Counted from the first letter of the stretch, positions 1-5,506 are shown. The stretch: DNA of 5,812 nt from Flammeovirgaceae bacterium (GCA_947457025.1 CANGUI010000132.1:1-5812), one strand, 5' to 3'. The notes: generated from the sequence alone by a model not told the origin. Program-made: numbers and translations.

Positions 1-213
1 AACCTTGGTCAGACCTACACGACCGAGTTTAAATCACTATATCCGGAGCTGGCCAGAAGAAATAATGCCATCCTGATTCCCTTCCTGCTTGAGGGCGTTG
101 CCGGCGATGAAAAACTCAACCAGCCGGATGGCATTCACCCGAATGCCGAAGGGCACAAAATTGTCGGGCAAACCGTTACGCGCTACCTCGAGCCTCTCGT
201 GCGCCAGCGCTGA
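1..213 (+). CDS. C-terminal part of a TesA/arylesterase-type SGNH hydrolase (5' end outside window)
   Basis: Frame 1 is open from the first base to the TGA at 211-213 and gives 70 residues of a C-terminal domain. The fragment reads like the end of TesA-type lysophospholipase/arylesterases: a YPELARRN segment, then IPFLLEGVAG, then the block V motif DGIHPNAEGH. In that motif the Asp (fragment residue 43) and His (46) are the catalytic Asp and His of SGNH enzymes. The nucleophile Ser (block I) and blocks II and III lie before the window. Family members hydrolyse short to medium acyl esters or thioesters and are often periplasmic, but the signal peptide cannot be checked here. The gene ends 22 bases from the stop codon of a second, oppositely oriented SGNH hydrolase. 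The family call is firm; the substrate is unknown. Confidence 0.88.
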   Translation, partial: NLGQTYTTEFKSLYPELARRNNAILIPFLLEGVAGDEKLNQPDGIHPNAEGHKIVGQTVTRYLEPLVRQR

Positions 214-235
214 AAGACACCTTCACGCCCACTCG

Positions 236-874
236 TTAGAAAAACGTAGCCATGCGCTCAACCCATTTTTCGTACATCAGCCCAGACGGATGCAGTTTAT
301 CTGCTGCTACGTAGTCGGGCTTAGCCAATCCTTCCCGGGAGATATCGGTGATGTGCACGTAACGAACACCGGCCCGCTCGGTGATAGCCCGGTTGACAGC
401 ATTGAAGGCATCAATTGCCTTGGATATCTCGGCCTGCTTTTGCTCGCCAAACGGTGTGAATCCGTAATCCGGGATGGACACCACGAGCACATTCTCTTTC
501 TTACCTCGCGCCAGCTTTACAGCCCACTGCAACAGATCGTTAAATTCACCTTCGTACTCCTGCACGGAACGCCCCTGGTACTGGTTGTTTACGCCGATCA
601 GTAACGTCACGAGATCGTATTCTTCTTTCAGCTGAGCTGCCTGCATGGCGTCGCGAAGGTTATCCGTACGCCAGCCGGTAGTGGCGATGATGCGTGGCTG
701 TTCGTACCGCTTGCCCTTTGCCGCCAGGGCCCGCACTAACTGGTTGGGCCAACGATCCGCTTCAGGTACCGACTCACCAATAGTATATGAGTCACCAAGC
801 GCAAGGTATTTTTTGGGTGGTTCTATCATCATCGCAAAAAAAATAACGAGTGTAAAATTGATCCAGGTTAACAT
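236..874 (-). CDS. SGNH/GDSL-family hydrolase, 212 aa
   Basis: The protein carries the SGNH blocks in order: GDSY (nucleophile Ser29), a Gly in TTGWRTD (Gly67, block II), IGVNNQ (Asn96, block III, with Asn where GxND usually has Asp), and DKLHPSG (Asp192 and His195, block V). It is therefore a serine esterase or acyl hydrolase with a complete catalytic set. The substrate cannot be read from sequence. Residues 1-16 (MLTWINFTLVIFFAMM) are hydrophobic but lack a positive N-region and a clear cleavage site. If translation starts instead at Met15 or Met16 (codons near 832-827), the protein begins just before the GDSY strand and would be cytoplasmic. The longer start at 874 is kept only because it is open, and no Shine-Dalgarno sequence separates the options. 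The gene converges on the first SGNH gene and diverges from the ABA4-like gene. The two SGNH proteins show no obvious similarity outside the family motifs, so a recent tandem duplication is unlikely. Confidence 0.9.
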   Translation of the reverse strand: MLTWINFTLVIFFAMMIEPPKKYLALGDSYTIGESVPEADRWPNQLVRALAAKGKRYEQPRIIATTGWRTDNLRDAMQAAQLKEEYDLVTLLIGVNNQYQGRSVQEYEGEFNDLLQWAVKLARGKKENVLVVSIPDYGFTPFGEQKQAEISKAIDAFNAVNRAITERAGVRYVHITDISREGLAKPDYVAADKLHPSGLMYEKWVERMATFF

Positions 875-921
875 CGTGAGGCAGTTGAAAAGGTTAAATT
901 TACAAAAATCAAATCACGCGT
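875..921. promoter_or_regulatory. Divergent intergenic spacer, likely holding promoters for both flanking genes
   Basis: Only 47 bases separate the start codons of the SGNH hydrolase (-) and the ABA4-like gene (+), so promoters or leaders for both should lie here or reach into the genes. It is A/T-rich and contains a perfect 8-base palindrome, TAAATTTA, at 895-902. On either strand this differs by one base from the Bacteroidota -7 pattern TAnnTTTG. No TTG lies at the expected distance (about 19-21 bases) on either strand, so neither promoter can be assigned with confidence. No Shine-Dalgarno sequence precedes either start. Confidence 0.3.
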
Positions 922-1356
922 ATGTCACCGGATATTGTTTTTCAAGTTGCCAATACCATTGCTCCGCTTGGATGGCTGTTACTGATTGTGGCGCCCCGCT
1001 GGAAGGGTACACAACTGATCATTGTTTCCGGTTTGGTGCCCGCGTTACTGGGTGGCCTGTACCTGACCATTATGGCTCTTTTCTTTGGAGCTGCCGAAGG
1101 CGATTTCTCTTCGCTGCGCGGGGTAATGAGCCTGTTCAGCAGCCCGTGGGCTGTGGTAGCCGGCTGGGTTCATTACCTTGCCTTTGATTTGTGGATCGGG
1201 TGCTGGGAACTGCGCAACAGCCAGCAAAATGGCCTACCCCATGGCTGGGTAGTTCCCTGTTTGCTGCTCACCTTCTTCTTTGGCCCGGTAGGTTTATTGC
1301 TGTACTTTCTGATCCGGGGGTTTTACACTAAGCAGTGGGTGCATGCGAATTTCTGA
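922..1356 (+). CDS. ABA4-like family (DUF4281) membrane protein
   Basis: This 144-residue integral membrane protein has about four hydrophobic segments (roughly residues 11-25, 30-56, 78-96 and 108-132). Two stretches are the hallmarks of the ABA4-like family: GWVHYLAFDLWIGCWE (81-96) and VVPCLLLTFFFGPVGLLLYF (110-129). In plants ABA4 is needed for neoxanthin formation and so for abscisic acid synthesis. Bacterial members are widespread and have no established role, so a carotenoid-related function is only a possibility, and no carotenoid gene is visible here. The length is normal for a bacterial member, so the gene appears intact. Its end overlaps the next membrane-protein gene by 14 bases, which implies co-transcription and probably coupled translation. 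The ATG at 922 follows an A/T-rich leader without a Shine-Dalgarno sequence, as is usual in Bacteroidota. Confidence 0.88.
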   Translation: MSPDIVFQVANTIAPLGWLLLIVAPRWKGTQLIIVSGLVPALLGGLYLTIMALFFGAAEGDFSSLRGVMSLFSSPWAVVAGWVHYLAFDLWIGCWELRNSQQNGLPHGWVVPCLLLTFFFGPVGLLLYFLIRGFYTKQWVHANF

Positions 1357-2131
1357 GTGGGCTACTGTTCTGCGGCAACGCAACCGCCTGTTGTACCACA
1401 GCGCGGTAGCTTCGCTGATGCTGGCTGTTGCCTGTGGAATTGGTATAGCGGTGGATAACCGCGAAGTAATGGGAGTACATGTTTGGCTCAAGCCGCTGAA
1501 ATTCACCCTCTCTGTTGGCCTCTATTGCCTCACCCTGGCGTGGATGCTCGCCTATCTTCCTTTACGGGAAAAAAAGATCATCAGCTGGGGAACTGTTGTA
1601 TGTATGATCATAGAATTAGGGCTCATCCTTCTCCAGGCTGCCCGCGGAGTACCTTCGCACTTTAACATTTCCACTCCAGCCAATGCGGCGATTTTTAGCA
1701 CCATGGGTTTCTTCATCGGCCTGAACTCTCTGTTGGTACTGTATACGATATGGGGGTTTTTCCGGTATACCATTCCACTTGCTGACCACATGGTGTGGGC
1801 ATGGCGCCTCGGATTGGCGATGTTGTTTCTGGCCGGCATTTCCGGGGGGATCATGTCGGCTGGTTTGCACCATGCGGTAGGTGTTGCCGATGGTGGACCA
1901 GGACTGCCGCTGCTAAACTGGAGCACGACGGGTGGCGATTGGCGTGTGCCCCATTTTTTTGCCCTCCACGCTTTTCAGATTGTGCCTTTATCTGTCTGGC
2001 TATTAACCGATGTCACCGGTTACGTAGCGAGCACACGTACCACGGCTTTTTTGGTGGGATTGGGCTATTTTGCCCTTTGTTTGTGGTTACACCTGATGGC
2101 GCTATACGGCGTACCCTTCTTGAAATTTTAG
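1343..2131 (+). CDS. Seven-helix integral membrane protein, conserved, function unknown
   Basis: The 262-residue protein has about seven hydrophobic helices (near residues 20-37, 53-73, 80-98, 117-140, 152-174, 204-222 and 235-256). Recognisable conserved-looking patches are WLKPLKF (48-54), ARGVPSHFN (100-108), VADGGPGLPLLNWSTTGGDW (181-200) and RVPHFFALHAFQ (201-212). From memory, similar patches occur in uncharacterised membrane proteins of Actinobacteria and other phyla; no function is known to me. Histidines sit in or at helix ends (His106, His176, His177, His204, His209), which would suit metal or haem binding, but that is inference. The start at 1343 lies inside the ABA4-like gene (14-base overlap). 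The next Met is residue 26, within the first helix, so the first Met is the sensible choice. The TAG stop (2129-2131) touches the 3' end of the tRNA on the other strand, leaving no room for a terminator. Confidence 0.85.
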   Translation: MRISEWATVLRQRNRLLYHSAVASLMLAVACGIGIAVDNREVMGVHVWLKPLKFTLSVGLYCLTLAWMLAYLPLREKKIISWGTVVCMIIELGLILLQAARGVPSHFNISTPANAAIFSTMGFFIGLNSLLVLYTIWGFFRYTIPLADHMVWAWRLGLAMLFLAGISGGIMSAGLHHAVGVADGGPGLPLLNWSTTGGDWRVPHFFALHAFQIVPLSVWLLTDVTGYVASTRTTAFLVGLGYFALCLWLHLMALYGVPFLKF

Positions 2132-2218
2132 CGGAGAGAGAGGGATTCGAACCCTCGATACAGTTGCCCGTATAACGGTTTTCGAGACCGTCCCATTCGG
2201 CCGCTCTGGCATCTCTCC
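2132..2218 (-). tRNA. tRNA-Ser(CGA)
   Basis: Read on the - strand from 2218, the sequence folds as a class II tRNA of 87 bases. The acceptor stem GGAGAGA (2218-2212) pairs with TCTCTCC (2139-2133), and G2132 is the discriminator base, as expected for serine. The anticodon stem is ACGGT/ACCGT around the loop CTCGAAA (2186-2180), with anticodon CGA at 2184-2182, which reads UCG. A long variable arm (outer pairs ATAC/GTAT around a GCAA loop) is the serine hallmark. The T arm is GAGGG-TTCGAAT-CCCTC. The 3' CCA is not encoded (genomic bases after the discriminator are CTA), so it must be added after transcription. Its own promoter lies just upstream. Confidence 0.97.
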
Positions 2219-2230
2219 CGGAAAGCGACA

Positions 2231-2261
2231 CAAAAGTAATGCGCAGCGGTAAGCCGGCCAA
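2231..2261 (-). promoter_or_regulatory. Bacteroidota-type promoter of the tRNA-Ser gene
   Basis: On the - strand, TACTTTTG (2238-2231) matches the Bacteroidota -7 consensus TAnnTTTG exactly. A TTG (2261-2259) lies 20 bases before it, matching the -33 element. The -7 element ends 12 bases before the mature tRNA 5' end (2218), so transcription would start a few bases upstream of the tRNA, leaving a short leader for RNase P. This is one of the main pieces of evidence for the taxonomic assignment. Confidence 0.75.
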
Positions 2262-2313
2262 GCCACTTGCGCGACTGCCCCACTCCATCTTGAGAAAAAT
2301 CATGAGCCCGTTC

Positions 2314-2345
2314 TTGCTTCCAACCGCACACTTTTCCTACTTTGG
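2314..2345 (+). promoter_or_regulatory. Probable promoter of the terC-like operon
   Basis: TTG (2314-2316) is followed after 21 bases by TACTTTGG (2338-2345), which fits the Bacteroidota -7 pattern TAnnTTTG at all but one fixed position. It would place transcription initiation about 25-30 bases before the ATG at 2382. It lies in the 163-base spacer between the tRNA and the TerC-family gene, which holds no other gene I can support. The leader before the ATG is pyrimidine-rich (ACCCCACCCCTTTACCAT) with no Shine-Dalgarno sequence. Confidence 0.4.
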
Positions 2346-2381
2346 CCATCAGAATAACCCGCCACCCCACCCCTTTACCAT

Positions 2382-3191
2382 ATGGAACTTTTCATGAAAC
2401 CAGATACCTGGTTAGCACTTCTGACACTTTGTTTTCTGGAAGTTATCCTCGGCATCGACAACATTATTTTTATTTCCATCGTTTCGAATAAGCTGCCCGA
2501 AGAGCAGCGGCAGCGGGCCCGTAACACAGGACTTGCGCTTGCCATGGGGGTACGCATTGTCCTGCTGCTCGCCATAACCTGGATCATCGGCTTTGTGGAA
2601 CCCTTGTTCACCATCCCGGCCAACATTTTCATCGACCACGACTGGTCGGTAAGTGGAAAAGACCTCATCCTGCTTTTTGGCGGCTTGTTTCTCATCGGTA
2701 AAAGTACCAATGAAATCAACCATGAAATGGAAGGCGATGATGACGATGAAACAACGAAAAGCACCGCGCGTTCTTTTACGTCCACCATCATCCAGATTAT
2801 TTTTCTGGATATCGTTTTTTCGTTTGACTCCATTCTTACTGCGGTAGGCATCATCCCTCCCGACCAGGTTATCCTGATGATCATTGCCGTGATTGTCTCG
2901 ATTATCATCATGATGTTTTTCTCCGGATCCATCAGCGAATTCATCCGCAGACATCCGTCAATGGAAGTATTAGCACTCGGATTTTTGATCCTGATCGGAT
3001 TCACACTCGTACTGGAGGCCTTTCACAAAGACATTCCAAAAGGCTACCTCTACTTCGCGGTGGCCTTCTCCCTGCTCATTGAGTTCACCAACATCCGGGT
3101 GCGAAAAAAACGTCTGAACAAGAGCAAAGTGGTGAAACTGAACAAACCCTTCACCGAACAAGAAATCAAAGAGGTAACAAAGGAGGAATGA
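2382..3191 (+). CDS. TerC-family integral membrane protein, probable metal ion exporter
   Basis: The 269-residue protein has the two diagnostic acidic membrane motifs of TerC proteins: FLEVILGIDNI (18-28, with Glu20 and Asp26) and FLDIVFSFDSI (141-151, with Asp143 and Asp149). They recur as an internal repeat. About seven hydrophobic helices are seen (near 11-32, 51-73, 93-108, 132-155, 162-182, 196-213 and 219-238). Family members are linked to Mn2+ efflux, including metallation of exported enzymes, and to tellurite resistance. No tellurite gene cluster is present here, so metal homeostasis is the more likely role. An acidic loop (EMEGDDDDETTK, 115-126) joins the two repeat halves, and the C-terminal tail is charged and presumably cytoplasmic. 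The start at 2382 is chosen; Met5 at 2394 is a close alternative. The stop codon overlaps the next start as ATGA, so this is the first gene of a tightly packed operon. Confidence 0.92.
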   Translation: MELFMKPDTWLALLTLCFLEVILGIDNIIFISIVSNKLPEEQRQRARNTGLALAMGVRIVLLLAITWIIGFVEPLFTIPANIFIDHDWSVSGKDLILLFGGLFLIGKSTNEINHEMEGDDDDETTKSTARSFTSTIIQIIFLDIVFSFDSILTAVGIIPPDQVILMIIAVIVSIIIMMFFSGSISEFIRRHPSMEVLALGFLILIGFTLVLEAFHKDIPKGYLYFAVAFSLLIEFTNIRVRKKRLNKSKVVKLNKPFTEQEIKEVTKEE

Positions 3192-3718
3192 GTATCGAGG
3201 AACTACGATATCCCGTCGGACGTTTTCAGCCACTCGCGGTTTACAGTTCGGATGCGACAGCCGCCAACGTTAACATACTCGCCGCTTTCCCGAAGCGTTT
3301 GGCAACCGTGGCCGCCGGACTTACGCCCGCCCAACTGGATACGCCCTATCGTGAGGGAGGCTGGTCCGTGCGGCAAACGATCCACCATGTAGCGGACAGC
3401 CACCTCCACGCTTACATCCGCACGAAATGGCTGCTCACCGAAGATACACCAACGATCAAAGCATACCTCGAAAAAAAATGGGCGGAAACCAGCGAGAACA
3501 AAGCTGATGTGCAACTCTCGCTCACACTCATCGCAGCTCATCATGCCAAGTGGGTGGCTCTGCTGAGTACCGTGGGCCCCGCAGACTTTGCCCGTAGGTT
3601 TTACCATCCCGACAACCAGAACTACGTGCGCCTCGATTCGCTCGTGGCAGCTTATGCATGGCATGGCGAACATCATGCCATGCACATACAGCGACTGAAA
3701 GAGCGAATGGGATGGTAG
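3188..3718 (+). CDS. DinB/YfiT-type putative metal-dependent protein (BstA-like)
   Basis: The 176-residue protein opens with the YfiT signature ELRYPVGRF (5-13) and continues with YREGGWSVRQTIHHVADSHLHAYIR (54-78, a stretch typical of the family), then WHGEHHAMHI (158-167). His67, His159 and His163 correspond in spacing to the metal-binding histidines of Bacillus subtilis YfiT/BstA, a four-helix DinB-like protein. BstA is described as a bacillithiol S-transferase and was earlier called a putative hydrolase. Many Bacteroidota use bacillithiol, so a thiol transfer or detoxification role is reasonable but unproven. The length is typical and the protein is probably cytosolic. Its ATG overlaps the TerC stop (ATGA, 3188-3191). 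An AGGAGG sits at 3181-3186, only one base before the ATG, which is too close for a normal Shine-Dalgarno and is explained by the Lys-Glu-Glu codons of TerC. The last 7 bases overlap the hydrolase gene downstream. Confidence 0.9.
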   Translation: MSIEELRYPVGRFQPLAVYSSDATAANVNILAAFPKRLATVAAGLTPAQLDTPYREGGWSVRQTIHHVADSHLHAYIRTKWLLTEDTPTIKAYLEKKWAETSENKADVQLSLTLIAAHHAKWVALLSTVGPADFARRFYHPDNQNYVRLDSLVAAYAWHGEHHAMHIQRLKERMGW

Positions 3719-4659
3719 CGGGCGAGTACGAGCGACCGACATTGATGTGGAACCGGCATCTGGAAACCATTTTTCCCGCTACTTTCCGGATCACACCTGC
3801 GCCGCCTTACGAACGCGAGCGTATACCCACACCCGATGGCGATTTCCTTGATCTGGATTGGGTACATCGGGGGCCCGAACATTTACTGATCATTTCGCAT
3901 GGATTAGAGGGCAACAGCCAGCGGCCCTATGTGCGCGGGTTGGTGCGCGCATTTGCCGCACCCGGCTGGAGCGTTCTGGCCTGGAACTACCGTGGCTGTG
4001 GCGGCGAGATGAATCGCCAGCGCCGGTTTTACCACAGTGGAGCAACGGATGATCTGGCCACGGTGGTGGATCATGCCGCCAGCCGCCACTTCCGGCATAT
4101 TTCCCTGGTGGGTTTCAGTCTGGGCGGCAATCTCACCCTGAAATACCTGGGCGAACCGCGGCCGCGGCCAGCGAGCCTGCGCCGGGCAGTCGCGTTTTCC
4201 GTACCGCTCCACCTGCACAGCAGTTGCCTCGAACTCATCCGCCCTCACAATTGGCTGTACAACACCAACTTTTTGATCAGCCTCCGCAAAAAAATCCGGC
4301 TCAAAGCGGCTCAATACCCTGACATCGACCTGCGGCCACTCAAAAAAATCACAAACCTCTTTCAGTTTGACGATGTGTACACCGGCCCGCTGCACGGCTT
4401 TTCTGATGCAGCCGATTATTACGAACGCAGCAGTTCACTACAGTTTTTGCCGGGAATTTCCATCCCTGCAAAGATCATCAACGCCCGCAATGATCCCTTT
4501 TTGTCGGCCCGTTGTTTTCCCGCCGCAACGGAATATCAAAACCCGCAGGTGCAGACAACATATCCGATGCTGGGAGGTCATGTTGGGTTTGCGCAGTTCG
4601 GCTCGAAAGGTCTATATTGGAGCGAACTGAAGACATTGGAATTTCTGGTACATGATTGA
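3712..4659 (+). CDS. YheT-family alpha/beta hydrolase
   Basis: This is a 315-residue alpha/beta hydrolase of the YheT (UPF0017/ABHD1-3-like) type. With the start at 3712, motifs in order are: N-terminal NRHLETIFP (14-22); the oxyanion-region HGLEGNSQRPY (63-73); WNYRGCGGE (91-99); nucleophile elbow GFSLGGN with Ser136; acid Asp261 in NARNDPF; and His290 in GGHVGF. The triad is complete. The substrate is unknown; relatives act as esterases or lipases on acyl esters. No signal peptide is visible, so it is likely cytosolic. The frame stays open upstream to an ATG at 3658, but that would overlap the DinB-like gene by 61 bases and add 18 residues not resembling the family N-terminus. The ATG at 3712 gives a 7-base overlap and the expected start. 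The 3' end overlaps the SRAP gene by 8 bases. Confidence 0.9.
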   Translation: MVAGEYERPTLMWNRHLETIFPATFRITPAPPYERERIPTPDGDFLDLDWVHRGPEHLLIISHGLEGNSQRPYVRGLVRAFAAPGWSVLAWNYRGCGGEMNRQRRFYHSGATDDLATVVDHAASRHFRHISLVGFSLGGNLTLKYLGEPRPRPASLRRAVAFSVPLHLHSSCLELIRPHNWLYNTNFLISLRKKIRLKAAQYPDIDLRPLKKITNLFQFDDVYTGPLHGFSDAADYYERSSSLQFLPGISIPAKIINARNDPFLSARCFPAATEYQNPQVQTTYPMLGGHVGFAQFGSKGLYWSELKTLEFLVHD

Positions 4660-5350
4660 CCGTTATAGTTTGGCTACTTCGCCAGCAGAAGTGGGGCGCG
4701 CGCTTGCCGTTGATACGCTTGGTTTTGAGCGGCCGATTTTCAATGCTTTTCCCTCGCAATTGCTGCCCGTGATGACGCAGCAGAGCCCCGCGGGACTCTC
4801 CCACTTTTACTGGGGCGTGGAGCCCCACTGGGCGAAGAATAAGCCCATCAGTGAAAAACTGATCAACGTGCGGACGGAATCTATTCTGGAACGTGCATCA
4901 ACCCGAAAGGCACTGATGCGTTACCGCTGCGTGGTACCGGCCGATGGATTCTACGTTTGGAAACGGTTTTCCAAAAAATCACAGGTACCCTACCGCGTGG
5001 TGCTGCGAGGTAAGGTGCCATTTGCTATGGCTGGGCTGTGGGAGGAATATGAGAATGAAGCGGGCGAAGCCTTCCACACCTTTACGCTACTTACGTGCGC
5101 AGCAAATGCGGTAGTACGCCCGCTGCACGATCGCATGCCAGTGATCCTCACCCTGGCACAGCGGCAGATTTGGCTCTCTGAAAAAGCCACCGAGCGAGAG
5201 TTACTGGATGTGCTGACGCCGTCGGCACCTGATGAGTTGGACAGTTACCCGGTTTCACCGCGCATACAGGACAACCGCCTGTACGATGCTACGTTGATCG
5301 TGCCTGCACCCCCGGCTGATCAATTTGGAAACCTGACGCTGTTCAGTTGA
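4652..5350 (+). CDS. SRAP-domain protein (YedK/HMCES family) lacking the catalytic Cys2
   Basis: The 232-residue protein spans a full SRAP domain. Visible family motifs are YWGVEPHWAKNK (53-64), INVRTES (71-77; Asn72, Arg74, Glu76), RCVVPADGFYVW (92-103) and HDRMPVIL (159-166; His159). Normal members begin MCGRY, lose Met1 and use Cys2 to form a stable crosslink with abasic sites in single-stranded DNA, assisted by a Glu in GFYEW. Here the start reads MIDRY, so Cys2 is Ile, and GFYEW is GFYVW, so that Glu is Val102. The Asn and His positions remain. A stop at 4628-4630 in the same frame excludes a longer start carrying the Cys. The rest of the domain is well kept with no frameshift, so decay is not evident. 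It may bind DNA or abasic sites without covalent trapping, or belong to a divergent Bacteroidota branch. It is the last gene of the overlapping four-gene run. Confidence 0.9.
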   Translation: MIDRYSLATSPAEVGRALAVDTLGFERPIFNAFPSQLLPVMTQQSPAGLSHFYWGVEPHWAKNKPISEKLINVRTESILERASTRKALMRYRCVVPADGFYVWKRFSKKSQVPYRVVLRGKVPFAMAGLWEEYENEAGEAFHTFTLLTCAANAVVRPLHDRMPVILTLAQRQIWLSEKATERELLDVLTPSAPDELDSYPVSPRIQDNRLYDATLIVPAPPADQFGNLTLFS

Positions 5351-5386
5351 GCGAGCTGCAGAAGGGATTGAAGCGGTTACCCCGCA

Positions 5387-5424
5387 CCCCGATGGATGTT
5401 GGCGAGGGCCGGCAGCGATCGGGG
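5387..5424. repeat. Inverted repeat CCCCGAT/ATCGGGG in the SRAP-gap spacer
   Basis: A perfect 7-base inverted repeat (5387-5393 and 5418-5424) encloses a G/C-rich 24-base loop, 36 bases after the SRAP stop codon. It lies within the 176-base intergenic stretch 5351-5526, which contains no supportable gene. It could form a hairpin near the 3' end of the operon transcript. No T-run follows, so it is not a classical intrinsic terminator. Confidence 0.3.
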
Positions 5425-5447
5425 GCGGAGTAAGAGCGGAAAGCCCG

Positions 5448-5475
5448 TGGCCCCAAAACTGCGGGGCCATGCCCC
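5448..5475. repeat. Two overlapping, mutually exclusive hairpins in the spacer
   Basis: TGGCCCC (5448-5454) pairs perfectly with GGGGCCA (5463-5469) around the loop AAAACTGC. The segment GGGGC (5463-5467) can instead pair with GCCCC (5471-5475) around a three-base loop. The two structures share the GGGG strand and cannot form together. On the + strand the first could stabilise or end the operon mRNA, but it is followed by an A-run, not a T-run. Read-through from gap on the - strand would meet both after its terminator. Confidence 0.4.
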
Positions 5476-5506
5476 AAAAAAAAACTGCCCGGATACCAGG
5501 CAGTTT
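5476..5506 (-). terminator. Intrinsic terminator of gap
   Basis: On the - strand the stem AAACTGCC (5506-5499) and GGCAGTTT (5489-5482) pair perfectly over 8 bases. The 9-base loop may close further with GG/CC. A run of nine T follows directly (complement of A5476-5484), three of them within the stem. The hairpin begins 20 bases after the gap stop codon. On the + strand the same stem is followed only by the weak CTTC tract, so any function for the converging SRAP operon would be weaker. Confidence 0.85.

Noticed and set aside
89..604. A 171-residue + strand open frame spanning the convergent junction of the SGNH genes.
   Set aside because: It overlaps two well-supported SGNH coding regions in other frames and shows no family motif.
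1234..1252. Hairpin CTACCC/GGGTAG inside the ABA4-like gene.
   Set aside because: Short stem within coding sequence with no T-run; nothing suggests a terminator or attenuator there.
2013..2370. Small proteins read across the tRNA on both strands (containing REGFEPSI or GFESLSLR).
   Set aside because: These strings are the well-known false translations of tRNA-Ser genes; the tRNA fold explains the sequence fully.
2375..3004. A 209-residue open frame antisense to the TerC-family gene, plus a 180-residue one (2412-2954).
   Set aside because: Composition is the mirror of hydrophobic codons in the opposite strand, with no recognisable domain; the + strand reading is a clear TerC protein.
3658..3711. 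A longer start for the YheT-like hydrolase.
   Set aside because: It would overlap the DinB-like gene by 61 bases and add residues (MAWRTSCHAH and following) unlike the family N-terminus; the ATG at 3712 fits better.
3203..3742. A 179-residue open frame antisense to the DinB-like gene.
   Set aside because: It is a shadow frame: no domain, and the + strand protein has conserved metal-binding motifs.
5255..5470. A 71-residue - strand open frame in the SRAP-gap spacer.
   Set aside because: Low-complexity G/C-rich translation overlapping SRAP and the hairpins, no motif and no start signal.
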